The notes under the pieces were generated by a model, which made no database searches, had not been told where the DNA came from, and saw nothing but the letters and a program-made list of their open reading frames with translations. The translations under genes were made by a program, and so were the position numbers. 64,000 nt of DNA from Microbulbifer hainanensis (GTDB taxonomy: Bacteria > Pseudomonadota > Gammaproteobacteria > Pseudomonadales > Cellvibrionaceae), in contig NZ_JACZCR010000031.1 of assembly GCF_014904735.1 (NCBI RefSeq), forward strand, positions 1-64,000, read 5' to 3'. Positions 27,268 to 34,822 of the stretch are shown here, in pieces (the first letter of the stretch is position 1; the number at the start of each line of letters is the position of its first letter).

Positions 27268-28373
27268 GCGAAAGTGCAGCAGCGATTTCAAGCCCGGTTG
27301 TCCCGGAGGGTTTTCTCCGTGCCAGTGCCGACTATATTCTCGGCCGTCAACGGCCAGATGGGGCTATTCCCTGGTTTGATGGTGGTTACGCCGATCCCTG
27401 GGATCATGTGGAAGCTGCCATGGGGCTCAGCATAGCGGGTGAGTTTGCCGCGGCGGAGAGCGCCTATCGCTGGCTGGCCGATATACAGTTGGACGATGGC
27501 AGCTGGTGGGCCGCATACAAAGACGGGGAAGTGCACAATGGTGAGCGGCGCGAAAGCAATTTCGTGGCCTACTTTGCCACCGGCATCTGGCATCATTTTC
27601 TGATTACTGGCAATACCGCGTTTCTCCGCGACTACTGGCCGGCGGTTGAACGCGCAGTGGAGTTTGTGCTGGCGCTGCAGTCGGAATACGGCGAGATCCA
27701 GTGGGCGGTCGCAGCGGATGGATCGGTAATGAATGACGCGCTGATTACCGGGTGTTCCTCGATTTTCAAAAGCCTGGAGTGCGCGAGCAATATCGCCCAC
27801 ACCCTGGGGCATGCACGACCGCATTGGGCTGCGGCGCGGAATGAATTGGGCCGTGCATTGCGGGACAGACCCGAGCGATTCGATCGTACCTGGGAGAGCA
27901 AGGCGCGTTTCTCGATGGACTGGTTTTACCCGGTGCTGACCGGTGTATTCAGTGGTGCGGCCGCGCGCGCGCGATTGCAGCAGAAATGGGGTGAGTTTGT
28001 CGTGGCGGGGCTCGGTTGCCGCTGCGTCAATGATGAGCCCTGGGTGACGGTTGCGGAATCCTGCGAGCTGACCATGGCGTTAATCGCCGCTGGCGACCGC
28101 GGTCGAGCGGAAAAGCTCTATCGGGGTTTGCACCGCTGGCAGGACAGCGACGGCGGCTACTGGACCGGATACGTCTACCGGGACAGTGCCATCTGGCCCG
28201 AAGAAAAAACCACCTGGACCGTCGGTGCCATGCTGCTCGCTGCCGATGCGCTCGCCAAGCTGACACCGGCCAGCGACCTGTTTACTTCAGTTGATTTGCG
28301 CTCAGAGGCGGCGCAGAACCCCGAGGGTATCGACCATCTCGACCAGCTCGAATTGGCCGGAAGCCAGGGCTAG
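27264..28373 (+). CDS. Alpha/alpha-toroid protein (prenyltransferase/squalene-cyclase-like family)
   Basis: 369 residues from a TTG start at 27264 with GGAGG seven bases before; the TTGA overlaps the methyltransferase stop. The sequence shows repeated helical units with QRPDGAIPWFDGGYADPWDH, DIQLDDGSWWAAYKDG and WQDSDGGYWTGYVYRD, the QxxDGSW-type repeats of six-hairpin terpenoid-cyclase/prenyltransferase toroids. The cyclase DXDD motif is not seen, so a cyclase activity is not supported; a glycosidase-like toroid is an alternative. Its 3' end overlaps a convergent methyltransferase gene by 72 bases. Role probably tied to the preceding glycosyltransferase and methyltransferase. Confidence 0.72.
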   Translation: MSESAAAISSPVVPEGFLRASADYILGRQRPDGAIPWFDGGYADPWDHVEAAMGLSIAGEFAAAESAYRWLADIQLDDGSWWAAYKDGEVHNGERRESNFVAYFATGIWHHFLITGNTAFLRDYWPAVERAVEFVLALQSEYGEIQWAVAADGSVMNDALITGCSSIFKSLECASNIAHTLGHARPHWAAARNELGRALRDRPERFDRTWESKARFSMDWFYPVLTGVFSGAAARARLQQKWGEFVVAGLGCRCVNDEPWVTVAESCELTMALIAAGDRGRAEKLYRGLHRWQDSDGGYWTGYVYRDSAIWPEEKTTWTVGAMLLAADALAKLTPASDLFTSVDLRSEAAQNPEGIDHLDQLELAGSQG

Positions 28374-28919
28374 CTTGTAGATATCGTAGGGCGCCTGCCC
28401 GCCGTCGGCGGGATCGGGGAAAATATCGTGAATGGCCAGATAGCCACCGGGCACAATGTGCCGTGTCCAGCTGCGGTAATCGGTTGTGGCGGCTTCCAGG
28501 GAGTGGCCGCCGTCGATAAAGACAAGCCCCAGTGGCGTGTTCCAGTGGCGCGCCGCAACCGCTGACGGCGCGACGACCGGTACCACCCAGTTCTCCAATT
28601 CCGCAGCGCGGATATTGCGACGGAAGGTGCGGAAACTGTCCATCAACTGCGCGCCGTCATCATACAGTTCGGGATCGTGATACTCCTCGCCCGGTTGGTG
28701 CTCTTCCGATCCGCGGTGATGATCGACGGCAAAAAGGACGCTGTCGACCAGTTTGCAGGCAGCGGCGAGGTAAACAGAGGATTTACCGCAATAACTGCCC
28801 ACTTCGAGAACCGGGCCGAGGGTGCTGGCCTCTGCGGCCAGGTGGTAAAGTGCTTCGCCCTCGTGAGGCGCGAGAAATCCTTTGACGTTGCGAATGTCGA
28901 TGGGCAGTTTGATGGACAT
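28302..28919 (-). CDS. Class I SAM-dependent methyltransferase (Methyltransf_24 type)
   Basis: 205 residues. SAM-binding motif VLEVGSYCGKSSVYL at about 37-51, acidic LFAVDHHRGSEEH, and the LVFIDGGHSLEAATTDYRSW block with metal-binding Asp/His typical of the catechol/macrocin O-methyltransferase-like Methyltransf_24 family. The C-terminal GGYLAIHDIFPDPADGG is also typical. It is on the minus strand inside an otherwise plus-strand locus and shares 72 bases at its 3' end with the toroid gene, tail to tail. Substrate unknown; a sugar or phenolic hydroxyl is plausible. Confidence 0.87.
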   Translation of the reverse strand: MSIKLPIDIRNVKGFLAPHEGEALYHLAAEASTLGPVLEVGSYCGKSSVYLAAACKLVDSVLFAVDHHRGSEEHQPGEEYHDPELYDDGAQLMDSFRTFRRNIRAAELENWVVPVVAPSAVAARHWNTPLGLVFIDGGHSLEAATTDYRSWTRHIVPGGYLAIHDIFPDPADGGQAPYDIYKLALASGQFELVEMVDTLGVLRRL

Positions 28920-29044
28920 GGAATATCACTGTTTTTTACTGTGGCGGAAACAGTAAACCGGCGATTGTCGAAAAGCAATTGAAGATGTTTTTTTTCGCAG
29001 TGGTTTCCACGGCTAATTCCGCACGGATAAATTGAATACAATTA

Positions 29045-29767
29045 ATGCGCAAAGATCACCGACCCTATTGGCTCAAACACTGGCTGCTGCGTCTGCGCAG
29101 GTGGCGTTGCCGCCATTTTTTACTGCCGCAGTTCGATGGTGTCGGACGCGATCCGGAAATCATGCACCCACCATCTGTCCAGGTATTCGGTCGCAATATC
29201 CGCCTGGGGGATTTCCCGCACCTGATTTCCACACCGGATAACTGCATCCGCTTTACAACGCTCGGCCATCGCGGTGGCGATGCGTTTATCAACGTCGGCA
29301 ACTATGTATTGATTTCACCGGGTGTGCGTATTTCCGCGGCGGAGTCGATCACAATTGGCAATGCCTGCATGATTGCCGCGAATGTCTATATCTCGGACTC
29401 GGACTGGCACGGCCTGTACAATCGCACCCGGCCTTTTCGCTGCACCGCGCCGATCACCCTGGGCAACAATGTCTGGATCGGTGACAGTGCCATCATCTGT
29501 AAAGGTGTCAGCATCGGCGATAACTCCGTCGTCGGGGCGGGTAGTGTGGTGACCAGGGATGTGCCGGAAAATACCGTGGTGGCCGGCAATCCGGCCCGGG
29601 AAATCAAAAAGATTAATCCTGCGCGCCGCATGATTACCCGTGAAGCACTGTTTGCCGATGCCTTTCGCCAGGCACACAATATGGACGCGCTGGATAGGAT
29701 GTTGCTGCAGGGGAACAGTCTCCGCGGGTGGCTGCGTTCGCTGATTTTCCCGCGACAGGGGGATTAG
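29045..29767 (+). CDS. Hexapeptide-repeat (LbH) acyltransferase
   Basis: 240 residues. From about residue 75 the left-handed beta-helix repeats are clear ([36 protein letters not shown]), with the putative catalytic His in DSDWHGLYN and the closing [40 protein letters not shown]. This is the WbbJ/maltose O-acetyltransferase pattern: O-acetylation of sugars with acetyl-CoA. The basic N-terminus ([21 protein letters not shown]) may bind membranes. The ATG at 29045 has only a weak RBS. It probably belongs functionally to the neighbouring glycan locus. Confidence 0.9.
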   Translation: MRKDHRPYWLKHWLLRLRRWRCRHFLLPQFDGVGRDPEIMHPPSVQVFGRNIRLGDFPHLISTPDNCIRFTTLGHRGGDAFINVGNYVLISPGVRISAAESITIGNACMIAANVYISDSDWHGLYNRTRPFRCTAPITLGNNVWIGDSAIICKGVSIGDNSVVGAGSVVTRDVPENTVVAGNPAREIKKINPARRMITREALFADAFRQAHNMDALDRMLLQGNSLRGWLRSLIFPRQGD

Positions 29768-29836
29768 GTTGCGGATTGGAGTTGGCGGAGCTGAGAGAGA
29801 TTGCGAGTGAGCGGTTTTGGGGAATAGTGATTTACA

Positions 29837-30346
29837 ATGAAAAAATATAAAAGCGTTGTCCTGATCGGGATGCCGGGGGCGGGCAAGAGCACGCTGGGAG
29901 TATTGCTGGCCAAAGAGCTGGCCTTGGATTTTGTCGATACCGATGTGCTGATTCAGTTGCGGGAAGGGAAAACCCTGCAGGAAATCATGAACGAAAGTGA
30001 TTATTTGAATCTGCGCCGGATCGAGGGCGAGGTGATCGCCGCTGCGGACCTGCCCAATCACGTGATTGCCACCGGTGGCAGCGCCGTTTACAGCGAGGAA
30101 GGCATGGCGAACCTGCGACGGTTCGGCCCCGTGGTATTCCTGAACTGTTCCGCGGATGAATTGCGCCGGCGCATACACAACTATGAAAGTCGCGGCATAG
30201 CCAAGGCGCCGGGACAGTCATTTGCGGAACTGTTTGCGGAGCGCCAGGCGTTGTACCGCCAGTATGCAGATATCAGCGTGGATTGCGACGGCCGCAATCT
30301 GCAGCAGGTGCTGGACCAGGTGTTGGGTCAGCTCCCTAACAGCTAG
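29837..30346 (+). CDS. Shikimate-kinase-like P-loop kinase
   Basis: 169 residues. Walker A GMPGAGKST (11-19) and FVDTDVLI (32-39) match AroK, as do R60 and E63 of the FRxxE motif (here LRRIE) and R136 before ALYRQYAD. Two features differ from classical shikimate kinase: the GGG shikimate loop reads ATGGSAV (80-82 GGS), and the lid R-P-L-L motif is replaced by RGIAKAPGQ. It is not next to aroB. It may phosphorylate shikimate or a related polyol; I leave the symbol blank. A 20-base perfect inverted repeat separates it from the convergent Lrp gene. Confidence 0.8.
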   Translation: MKKYKSVVLIGMPGAGKSTLGVLLAKELALDFVDTDVLIQLREGKTLQEIMNESDYLNLRRIEGEVIAAADLPNHVIATGGSAVYSEEGMANLRRFGPVVFLNCSADELRRRIHNYESRGIAKAPGQSFAELFAERQALYRQYADISVDCDGRNLQQVLDQVLGQLPNS

Positions 30347-30348
30347 CG

Positions 30349-30396
30349 CGGCCAGTTGCCGGGGCGAACTCTGTGTTTCGCCCCGGCAACTGGCCG
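30349..30396. terminator. 20-base perfect inverted repeat between convergent genes
   Basis: Arms 30349-30368 and 30377-30396 are exact complements (starting CGGCCAGTTGCC) around an 8-base loop CTCTGTGT. It starts three bases after the kinase stop and ends 15 bases before the Lrp stop. No T-run on either side; it probably acts as a bidirectional terminator or RNA stabiliser. Confidence 0.7.
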
Positions 30397-30411
30397 GAAA
30401 TACCCGCTGGC

Positions 30412-30882
30412 TTACAGCGGCAGCTGCGTGGTGTACTTCACCTGTTTCAGTGCAAAGGTGGAATTCACCGAGGCCACGTTGGGCAGGTGCACCAGCGAGC
30501 GTTTTAACAGCTGCTCGTAGTGCTCCACGCTGTCGACCACTACACGCAGGACATAGTCTTTATCGCCACTGGTGGAGTAACATTCCACAACTTCCTGCAC
30601 ATCCTGAACCGCTGATTCGAAACTATTCAGTGAATCCTCGTCGTGGTTGTGTATAGTGACATAGCAGTATACTGTGACTCCCAGGTCGAGTTTTCGGGGG
30701 TCGAGTAGGGTCACGCGTCCGCGGATAATGCCTTCGGCCTCGAGGCGTTTGATGCGGCGCCAGCAGGGGGTGTGGGATAATCCCACTTTGTCTCCGAGTT
30801 CCGCCATGGAATAATCGGCGTTCTCCTGCAGCGCTCGCAGAATCTTGCGGTCAAAATCGTCCAGGTCTGTCGAACGCTTCAT
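30412..30882 (-). CDS. Lrp/AsnC-family transcriptional regulator
   Basis: 156 residues. N-terminal helix-turn-helix (DDFDRKILRALQENADYSMA, then VGLSHTPCWRRIKRLEAEG) and C-terminal RAM/ACT-like domain (TIHNHDEDSLNSFE, VVECYSTSGDKDYVLRVVV, VASVNSTFALKQVKYTTQLP). Lrp-type proteins bind DNA as octamers and respond to amino acids. AGGAG precedes the ATG at 30882. It is divergent from the indolepyruvate oxidoreductase gene, with an inverted repeat between them, so it probably controls that gene and itself in response to an aromatic or branched amino acid. Confidence 0.95.
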   Translation of the reverse strand: MKRSTDLDDFDRKILRALQENADYSMAELGDKVGLSHTPCWRRIKRLEAEGIIRGRVTLLDPRKLDLGVTVYCYVTIHNHDEDSLNSFESAVQDVQEVVECYSTSGDKDYVLRVVVDSVEHYEQLLKRSLVHLPNVASVNSTFALKQVKYTTQLPL

Positions 30883-30938
30883 ATAAACTCCTATCCTACA
30901 AAAATTGTTCCAGTCGAGATAACTATCATAATTTTATG

Positions 30939-30981
30939 CGCAATTGCGTTAATAAAGCAATGCTCTATTGCGCTTAACGCA
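30939..30981. promoter_or_regulatory. Candidate Lrp operator between the Lrp and oxidoreductase genes
   Basis: The 288-base divergent spacer is AT-rich at 30895-30990. It holds the palindrome CGCAATTGCG (30939-30948) and an inverted repeat GCGTTAA (30946-30952) / TTAACGC (30974-30980), with TGCG-CTTAA-CGCA (30969-30981) as an internal dyad. Placement 57 bases upstream of the lrp start codon fits an autoregulatory site. Confidence 0.5.
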
Positions 30982-31170
30982 CTAGTATGACCTGACCAGT
31001 TCGTCGCGGAACAAATGAATTTTGTGATTGCCCGCCACACCCACTTCTAATTGGGTGAATGGCGCGCCGGCGAACGGTGGCAGTGACGCCGGAACAATAA
31101 TGACCAATTGCACGAATCGAGCCCTCTCAGGGGCCCGGTTTGAACTGGAACGATAACCGGAAGTAGGTGT

Positions 31171-34100
31171 ATGAGTGAGCAAGTGACCCGTCCGCAGCAA
31201 GCGGCCGCATCCCCGCAGAAAGTCCAGGCCAAACAGATTTCCCTGGACGACCGTTACACCACCCTGAAGGGGCGCGTGTTGCTGTCCGGGATTCAGGCGC
31301 TGGTGCGGTTACCCATCGACCAGATGCGCATGGACCGCGAACGTGGACTCAATACAGCTACCTTTATTTCCGGTTACCGCGGCTCCCCCCTGGGCGGTTA
31401 CGACCAGCAGTTGACCCGCGCGAAAAAACACCTCGACGAATACAAGATCCGTTTTCTCCCCGGCGTCAACGAAGAATTGGCCGCGACATCCGTTTGGGGC
31501 TCCCAGCAGGTGGGCCTGTTTGACGGTGCCGAAGTGGATGGCGTCTGCGGTATCTGGTACGGCAAGACCCCGGGTGTCGACCGTTGTGGCGACGCCTTCC
31601 GCCACGCCAACGCCGCCGGTTCCTCGCCGAAGGGCGGGGCGCTGATCATTGCCGGCGACGATCACGGCTGTAAATCCTCCTCCTATCCCGGCCAGTCCGA
31701 ATTCGCCTTCGTCGACATGCACATCCCGGTCCTGAACCCGGCCACGGTGCAGGAAGTACTGGACTACGGCCACTACGGACTGGAGCTTTCCCGTTTCAGC
31801 GGTTGCTGGGTGGCAATGATCACGCTGGCGGAAAATATGGACAGCTCGGCTACCGTTGAGGTGGATCCGCAGCGCGTGCAGTTTTCTTACCCGGAAGTGG
31901 AGCGCCCCGAGGGCGGCCTGAATATCCGCAAGCAGGACAATCCGCTGGAGCAGGAAGAGCGCCTGTGGCGTTACAAGCGTCCGGCGGCGCTGGCGTTTGC
32001 CCGCGCCAACAAACTGAACAAAGTGGTGCTGGAAAACCCCGAGGCAACCCTCGGGATTGTCAGTACCGGTAAGGCCCACCTCGACCTGATGCAGGCCTTT
32101 GAGGATATGGGCATCGACGAGGCGCAGGCGAAGGCCCTGGGCATCCGTATCCTCAAGGTGGGCATGACCTATCCGCTCGACGTCCCGGGTATCCAGGAAT
32201 TTGCCCGCGGCCTCGACTATCTCCTCGTGCTTGAGGAGAAGCGCAGCCTGATGGAGGTACAGCTGAAAGAGGAGCTGTACAACGTCCACCTGAAAGATCC
32301 GCACTTCCCGCGTATTATCGGTAAGGTCGATGAAAATGACCGCCCGCTGATGCCCATGTACGGCGAACTGTCGCCGGCGATTGTGGCGCAGGTGCTGGGC
32401 AAGGTCCTGTCGGACAAGGCCTACAACGGCCGCCAGCTTGGCGAGCGCGCCGAGCACCGCCTGATGCGCCTGAGCGCACTGGCGGAACGTATTTCCCAGC
32501 AGGCCGGCTCCAGCGTTTCGCGACTGCCGATGTTCTGTGCGGGCTGCCCGCACAACCGCTCTACCAAGGTGCCTGAAGGCAGCCGCGCACTCGCCGGGAT
32601 CGGTTGTCACTATATGGCCCAGTGGCTCGATCGCGAGACTTATACCTTTACCCAGATGGGTGCCGAGGGTGTGAACTGGGTCGGCCAGGCGCCATTCACC
32701 AGTGAAAAGCACGTATTCGTGAACCTCGGTGACGGTACCTATTTCCACTCCGGTATCCTCGCCATTCGCGCCTCTGTGGCCGCGAAGGTGAATATCACTT
32801 ACAAGATCCTGTTTAACGACGCCGTCGCCATGACCGGCGGTCAGCCCCACGACGGCGAACTGGCACCGGACATGATCTGCCGCCAGGTACTGTCCGAGGG
32901 CGTGCAGAAAGTCGTGCTGGTGATGGACAACCCGGACAAGTACAAGGGCGCGCTGACCTTCCCGAGCGAAGTGGAAATCCGCCACCGCGACCATATGCCG
33001 GTGGTGATGGAAGAGCTCCGCGAGACCGAAGGCTGCACCGTCATCATCTACGACCAGACCTGCGCCACCGAGCTGCGCCGCAAGCGCAAGCGCGGCCTGT
33101 TGCCGAAAGCGGAAGGGCGCCCGTTTATCAACGAGCTGGTGTGCGAAGGCTGTGGCGACTGTGTGAAGCAGTCCAGCTGTATCGCCGTGGAGAAAGTCGA
33201 TACGGCCCTGGGCGACAAGCGCCGGATCAACCAGACTGGCTGTAACCAGGATATGTCCTGTGTGAATGGCTTCTGTCCGTCTTTTGTCACCATCAAGGGC
33301 GGCAAGCTGGCCAAGCGCGCCGGTGTCGGCGATGTGCTGCGCACCGAGGCCGCAAAGCTGCCGGATCCGCAATTGCCGCAACTGGATGAACCTTACAACC
33401 TGCTGGTGACCGGTGTCGGCGGCACCGGCGTGGTGACGATCGGCGCGCTGCTGGCGATGGCTGCGCACATTGAAGGCAAGGCCAGCAGCACCCTGGATCA
33501 GACCGGTCTGGCGCAGAAGGGCGGGGCGGTCTATTCCCATGTGCGCTTTGCGCAGCAGCCGGAGGCGCTGCAGGCAGTACGCATCTCCGACGGCCGCGCC
33601 GACGCCCTGGTGGCCTGCGACCTGATCGCTGCAGGTAACTTGGCCGCCTGTCTGGCCAAGCTGGATGAAACCCACAGCCGCGCAGTGGTCAACACGCACC
33701 TGAGCCCTACGGCTGCGTCGGTACTGGGCCGCGAGGATACCCACTCGCCGCAGGCGGTGCTGGATACCATCAACAGCGCGGTCAAAGAGCTGGACTCTGT
33801 CGAGGGGCACAAGCTCACCAGTGCGGCCCTGGGGGATACCCTGGCTGCCAATATCTTCATGCTCGGCTTTGCCTGGCAGAAAGGCCTGTTGCCGCTGGGG
33901 CAGGACTCACTGTTGCAGGCCATCGAGCTGAATGGCGTGGCGGTAGAGGGCAACCTGCAAGGCTTTGCCGCCGGTCGACTGGCCGCCGCCAATCGCAGCG
34001 GCCTGGACGCCTTGCTGAAAGGTGGTATCGAGGAAAAATCCCTGCCGCGCACACTGGCAGAGATCGTTGCCCACCGCAGCGAACACCTGACCGGATACCA

Positions 34101-34755
34101 GAATGCCGAATTGGCGCAGCGCTATCGTGCACTGGTGGACAAGGTGAAGGCGGCCGAGAGCCTCAAGGTTCCCGGCAGCGAAGCGCTGGCGGAAGTGGTT
34201 GCGCGCAACTACGCGAAACTGCTGGCGTACAAAGATGAGTACGAGGTTGCGCGTCTGTACACCGATGGACGCTTCGTCAAAGCTCTGGAAGAAAACTTCG
34301 CCGGCGACTTCGAGCTGGAATTCAATCTGGCTCCGCCGCTGATCGCACCGTTCGACAAGGCGCTGGGCCGTCCGCGCAAACTCAAGTTCGGCGGCTGGAT
34401 GTACAAGGCGTTTGGCCTGCTGGCCAAACTGAAGGGACTGCGCGGCACCGCGTTTGACGTATTTGGCTACACCACCGAGCGGAAAATGGAGCGCGCCCTG
34501 ATCGGCGAATACGAACAGGCGGTGAACAAGGCGATCGACGAACTCAAGGCCGAGAACCACGCCGCGGCCATCGAGTTGCTGAGCTACCCGGATGCAATCC
34601 GCGGATACGGCCTGGTAAAAGAGGCCAGCCTGGAAAAGGCACAGCAACTGCGGGAGGCCGCGCTGGAGCGCTTCCGCAATCCGCGCGCGGACCTGGACGG
34701 TAAGGCGACGCGGGTCGAGGTCTTCGATCCGTCCAAGGCGCAGCAGGTCGGCTGA
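31171..34755 (+). CDS. Indolepyruvate ferredoxin oxidoreductase, fused alpha/beta type
   Basis: 1194 residues, the size of the single-chain aerobic-type enzymes. Order: N-terminal pyrimidine-type domain (TTLKGRVLLSGIQALVRLP, ISGYRGSPLGGYD), C-terminal transketolase-like part, TPP-binding domain (MFCAGCPHNRSTKVP, then GDGTYFHSG and FNDAVAMTGGQ), a cysteine cluster (CEGCGDCVKQSSC, then GCNQDMSCVNGFCPS) for an iron-sulfur centre, and the C-terminal gamma-type domain (VTGVGGTGVVTIGALLA). It oxidatively decarboxylates aryl or branched 2-oxo acids from amino-acid transamination to acyl-CoA. GGAAGTAGG is the RBS. It ends at a strong terminator; an Lrp regulator diverges from it. Confidence 0.95.
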   Translation: MSEQVTRPQQAAASPQKVQAKQISLDDRYTTLKGRVLLSGIQALVRLPIDQMRMDRERGLNTATFISGYRGSPLGGYDQQLTRAKKHLDEYKIRFLPGVNEELAATSVWGSQQVGLFDGAEVDGVCGIWYGKTPGVDRCGDAFRHANAAGSSPKGGALIIAGDDHGCKSSSYPGQSEFAFVDMHIPVLNPATVQEVLDYGHYGLELSRFSGCWVAMITLAENMDSSATVEVDPQRVQFSYPEVERPEGGLNIRKQDNPLEQEERLWRYKRPAALAFARANKLNKVVLENPEATLGIVSTGKAHLDLMQAFEDMGIDEAQAKALGIRILKVGMTYPLDVPGIQEFARGLDYLLVLEEKRSLMEVQLKEELYNVHLKDPHFPRIIGKVDENDRPLMPMYGELSPAIVAQVLGKVLSDKAYNGRQLGERAEHRLMRLSALAERISQQAGSSVSRLPMFCAGCPHNRSTKVPEGSRALAGIGCHYMAQWLDRETYTFTQMGAEGVNWVGQAPFTSEKHVFVNLGDGTYFHSGILAIRASVAAKVNITYKILFNDAVAMTGGQPHDGELAPDMICRQVLSEGVQKVVLVMDNPDKYKGALTFPSEVEIRHRDHMPVVMEELRETEGCTVIIYDQTCATELRRKRKRGLLPKAEGRPFINELVCEGCGDCVKQSSCIAVEKVDTALGDKRRINQTGCNQDMSCVNGFCPSFVTIKGGKLAKRAGVGDVLRTEAAKLPDPQLPQLDEPYNLLVTGVGGTGVVTIGALLAMAAHIEGKASSTLDQTGLAQKGGAVYSHVRFAQQPEALQAVRISDGRADALVACDLIAAGNLAACLAKLDETHSRAVVNTHLSPTAASVLGREDTHSPQAVLDTINSAVKELDSVEGHKLTSAALGDTLAANIFMLGFAWQKGLLPLGQDSLLQAIELNGVAVEGNLQGFAAGRLAAANRSGLDALLKGGIEEKSLPRTLAEIVAHRSEHLTGYQNAELAQRYRALVDKVKAAESLKVPGSEALAEVVARNYAKLLAYKDEYEVARLYTDGRFVKALEENFAGDFELEFNLAPPLIAPFDKALGRPRKLKFGGWMYKAFGLLAKLKGLRGTAFDVFGYTTERKMERALIGEYEQAVNKAIDELKAENHAAAIELLSYPDAIRGYGLVKEASLEKAQQLREAALERFRNPRADLDGKATRVEVFDPSKAQQVG

Positions 34756-34765
34756 TCTGCCAGAA

Positions 34766-34798
34766 TAAAAAAACCGGGGCCAGTCCCCGGTTTTTTTT
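34766..34798. terminator. Bidirectional rho-independent terminator
   Basis: CCGGGG (34774-34779) and CCCCGG (34785-34790) with A-run before and eight T after (34791-34798); it serves the oxidoreductase gene and the convergent porin gene. Confidence 0.93.
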
Positions 34799-34822
34799 GC
34801 CCTGAATTTTGCCGCCGGCCGG

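Noticed and set aside
31309..33810. 833-codon open frame antisense to the indolepyruvate oxidoreductase gene
   Set aside because: It is a high-GC shadow frame: rich in His, Gln and Arg, without family motifs or RBS, and the sense frame is an unmistakable oxidoreductase.
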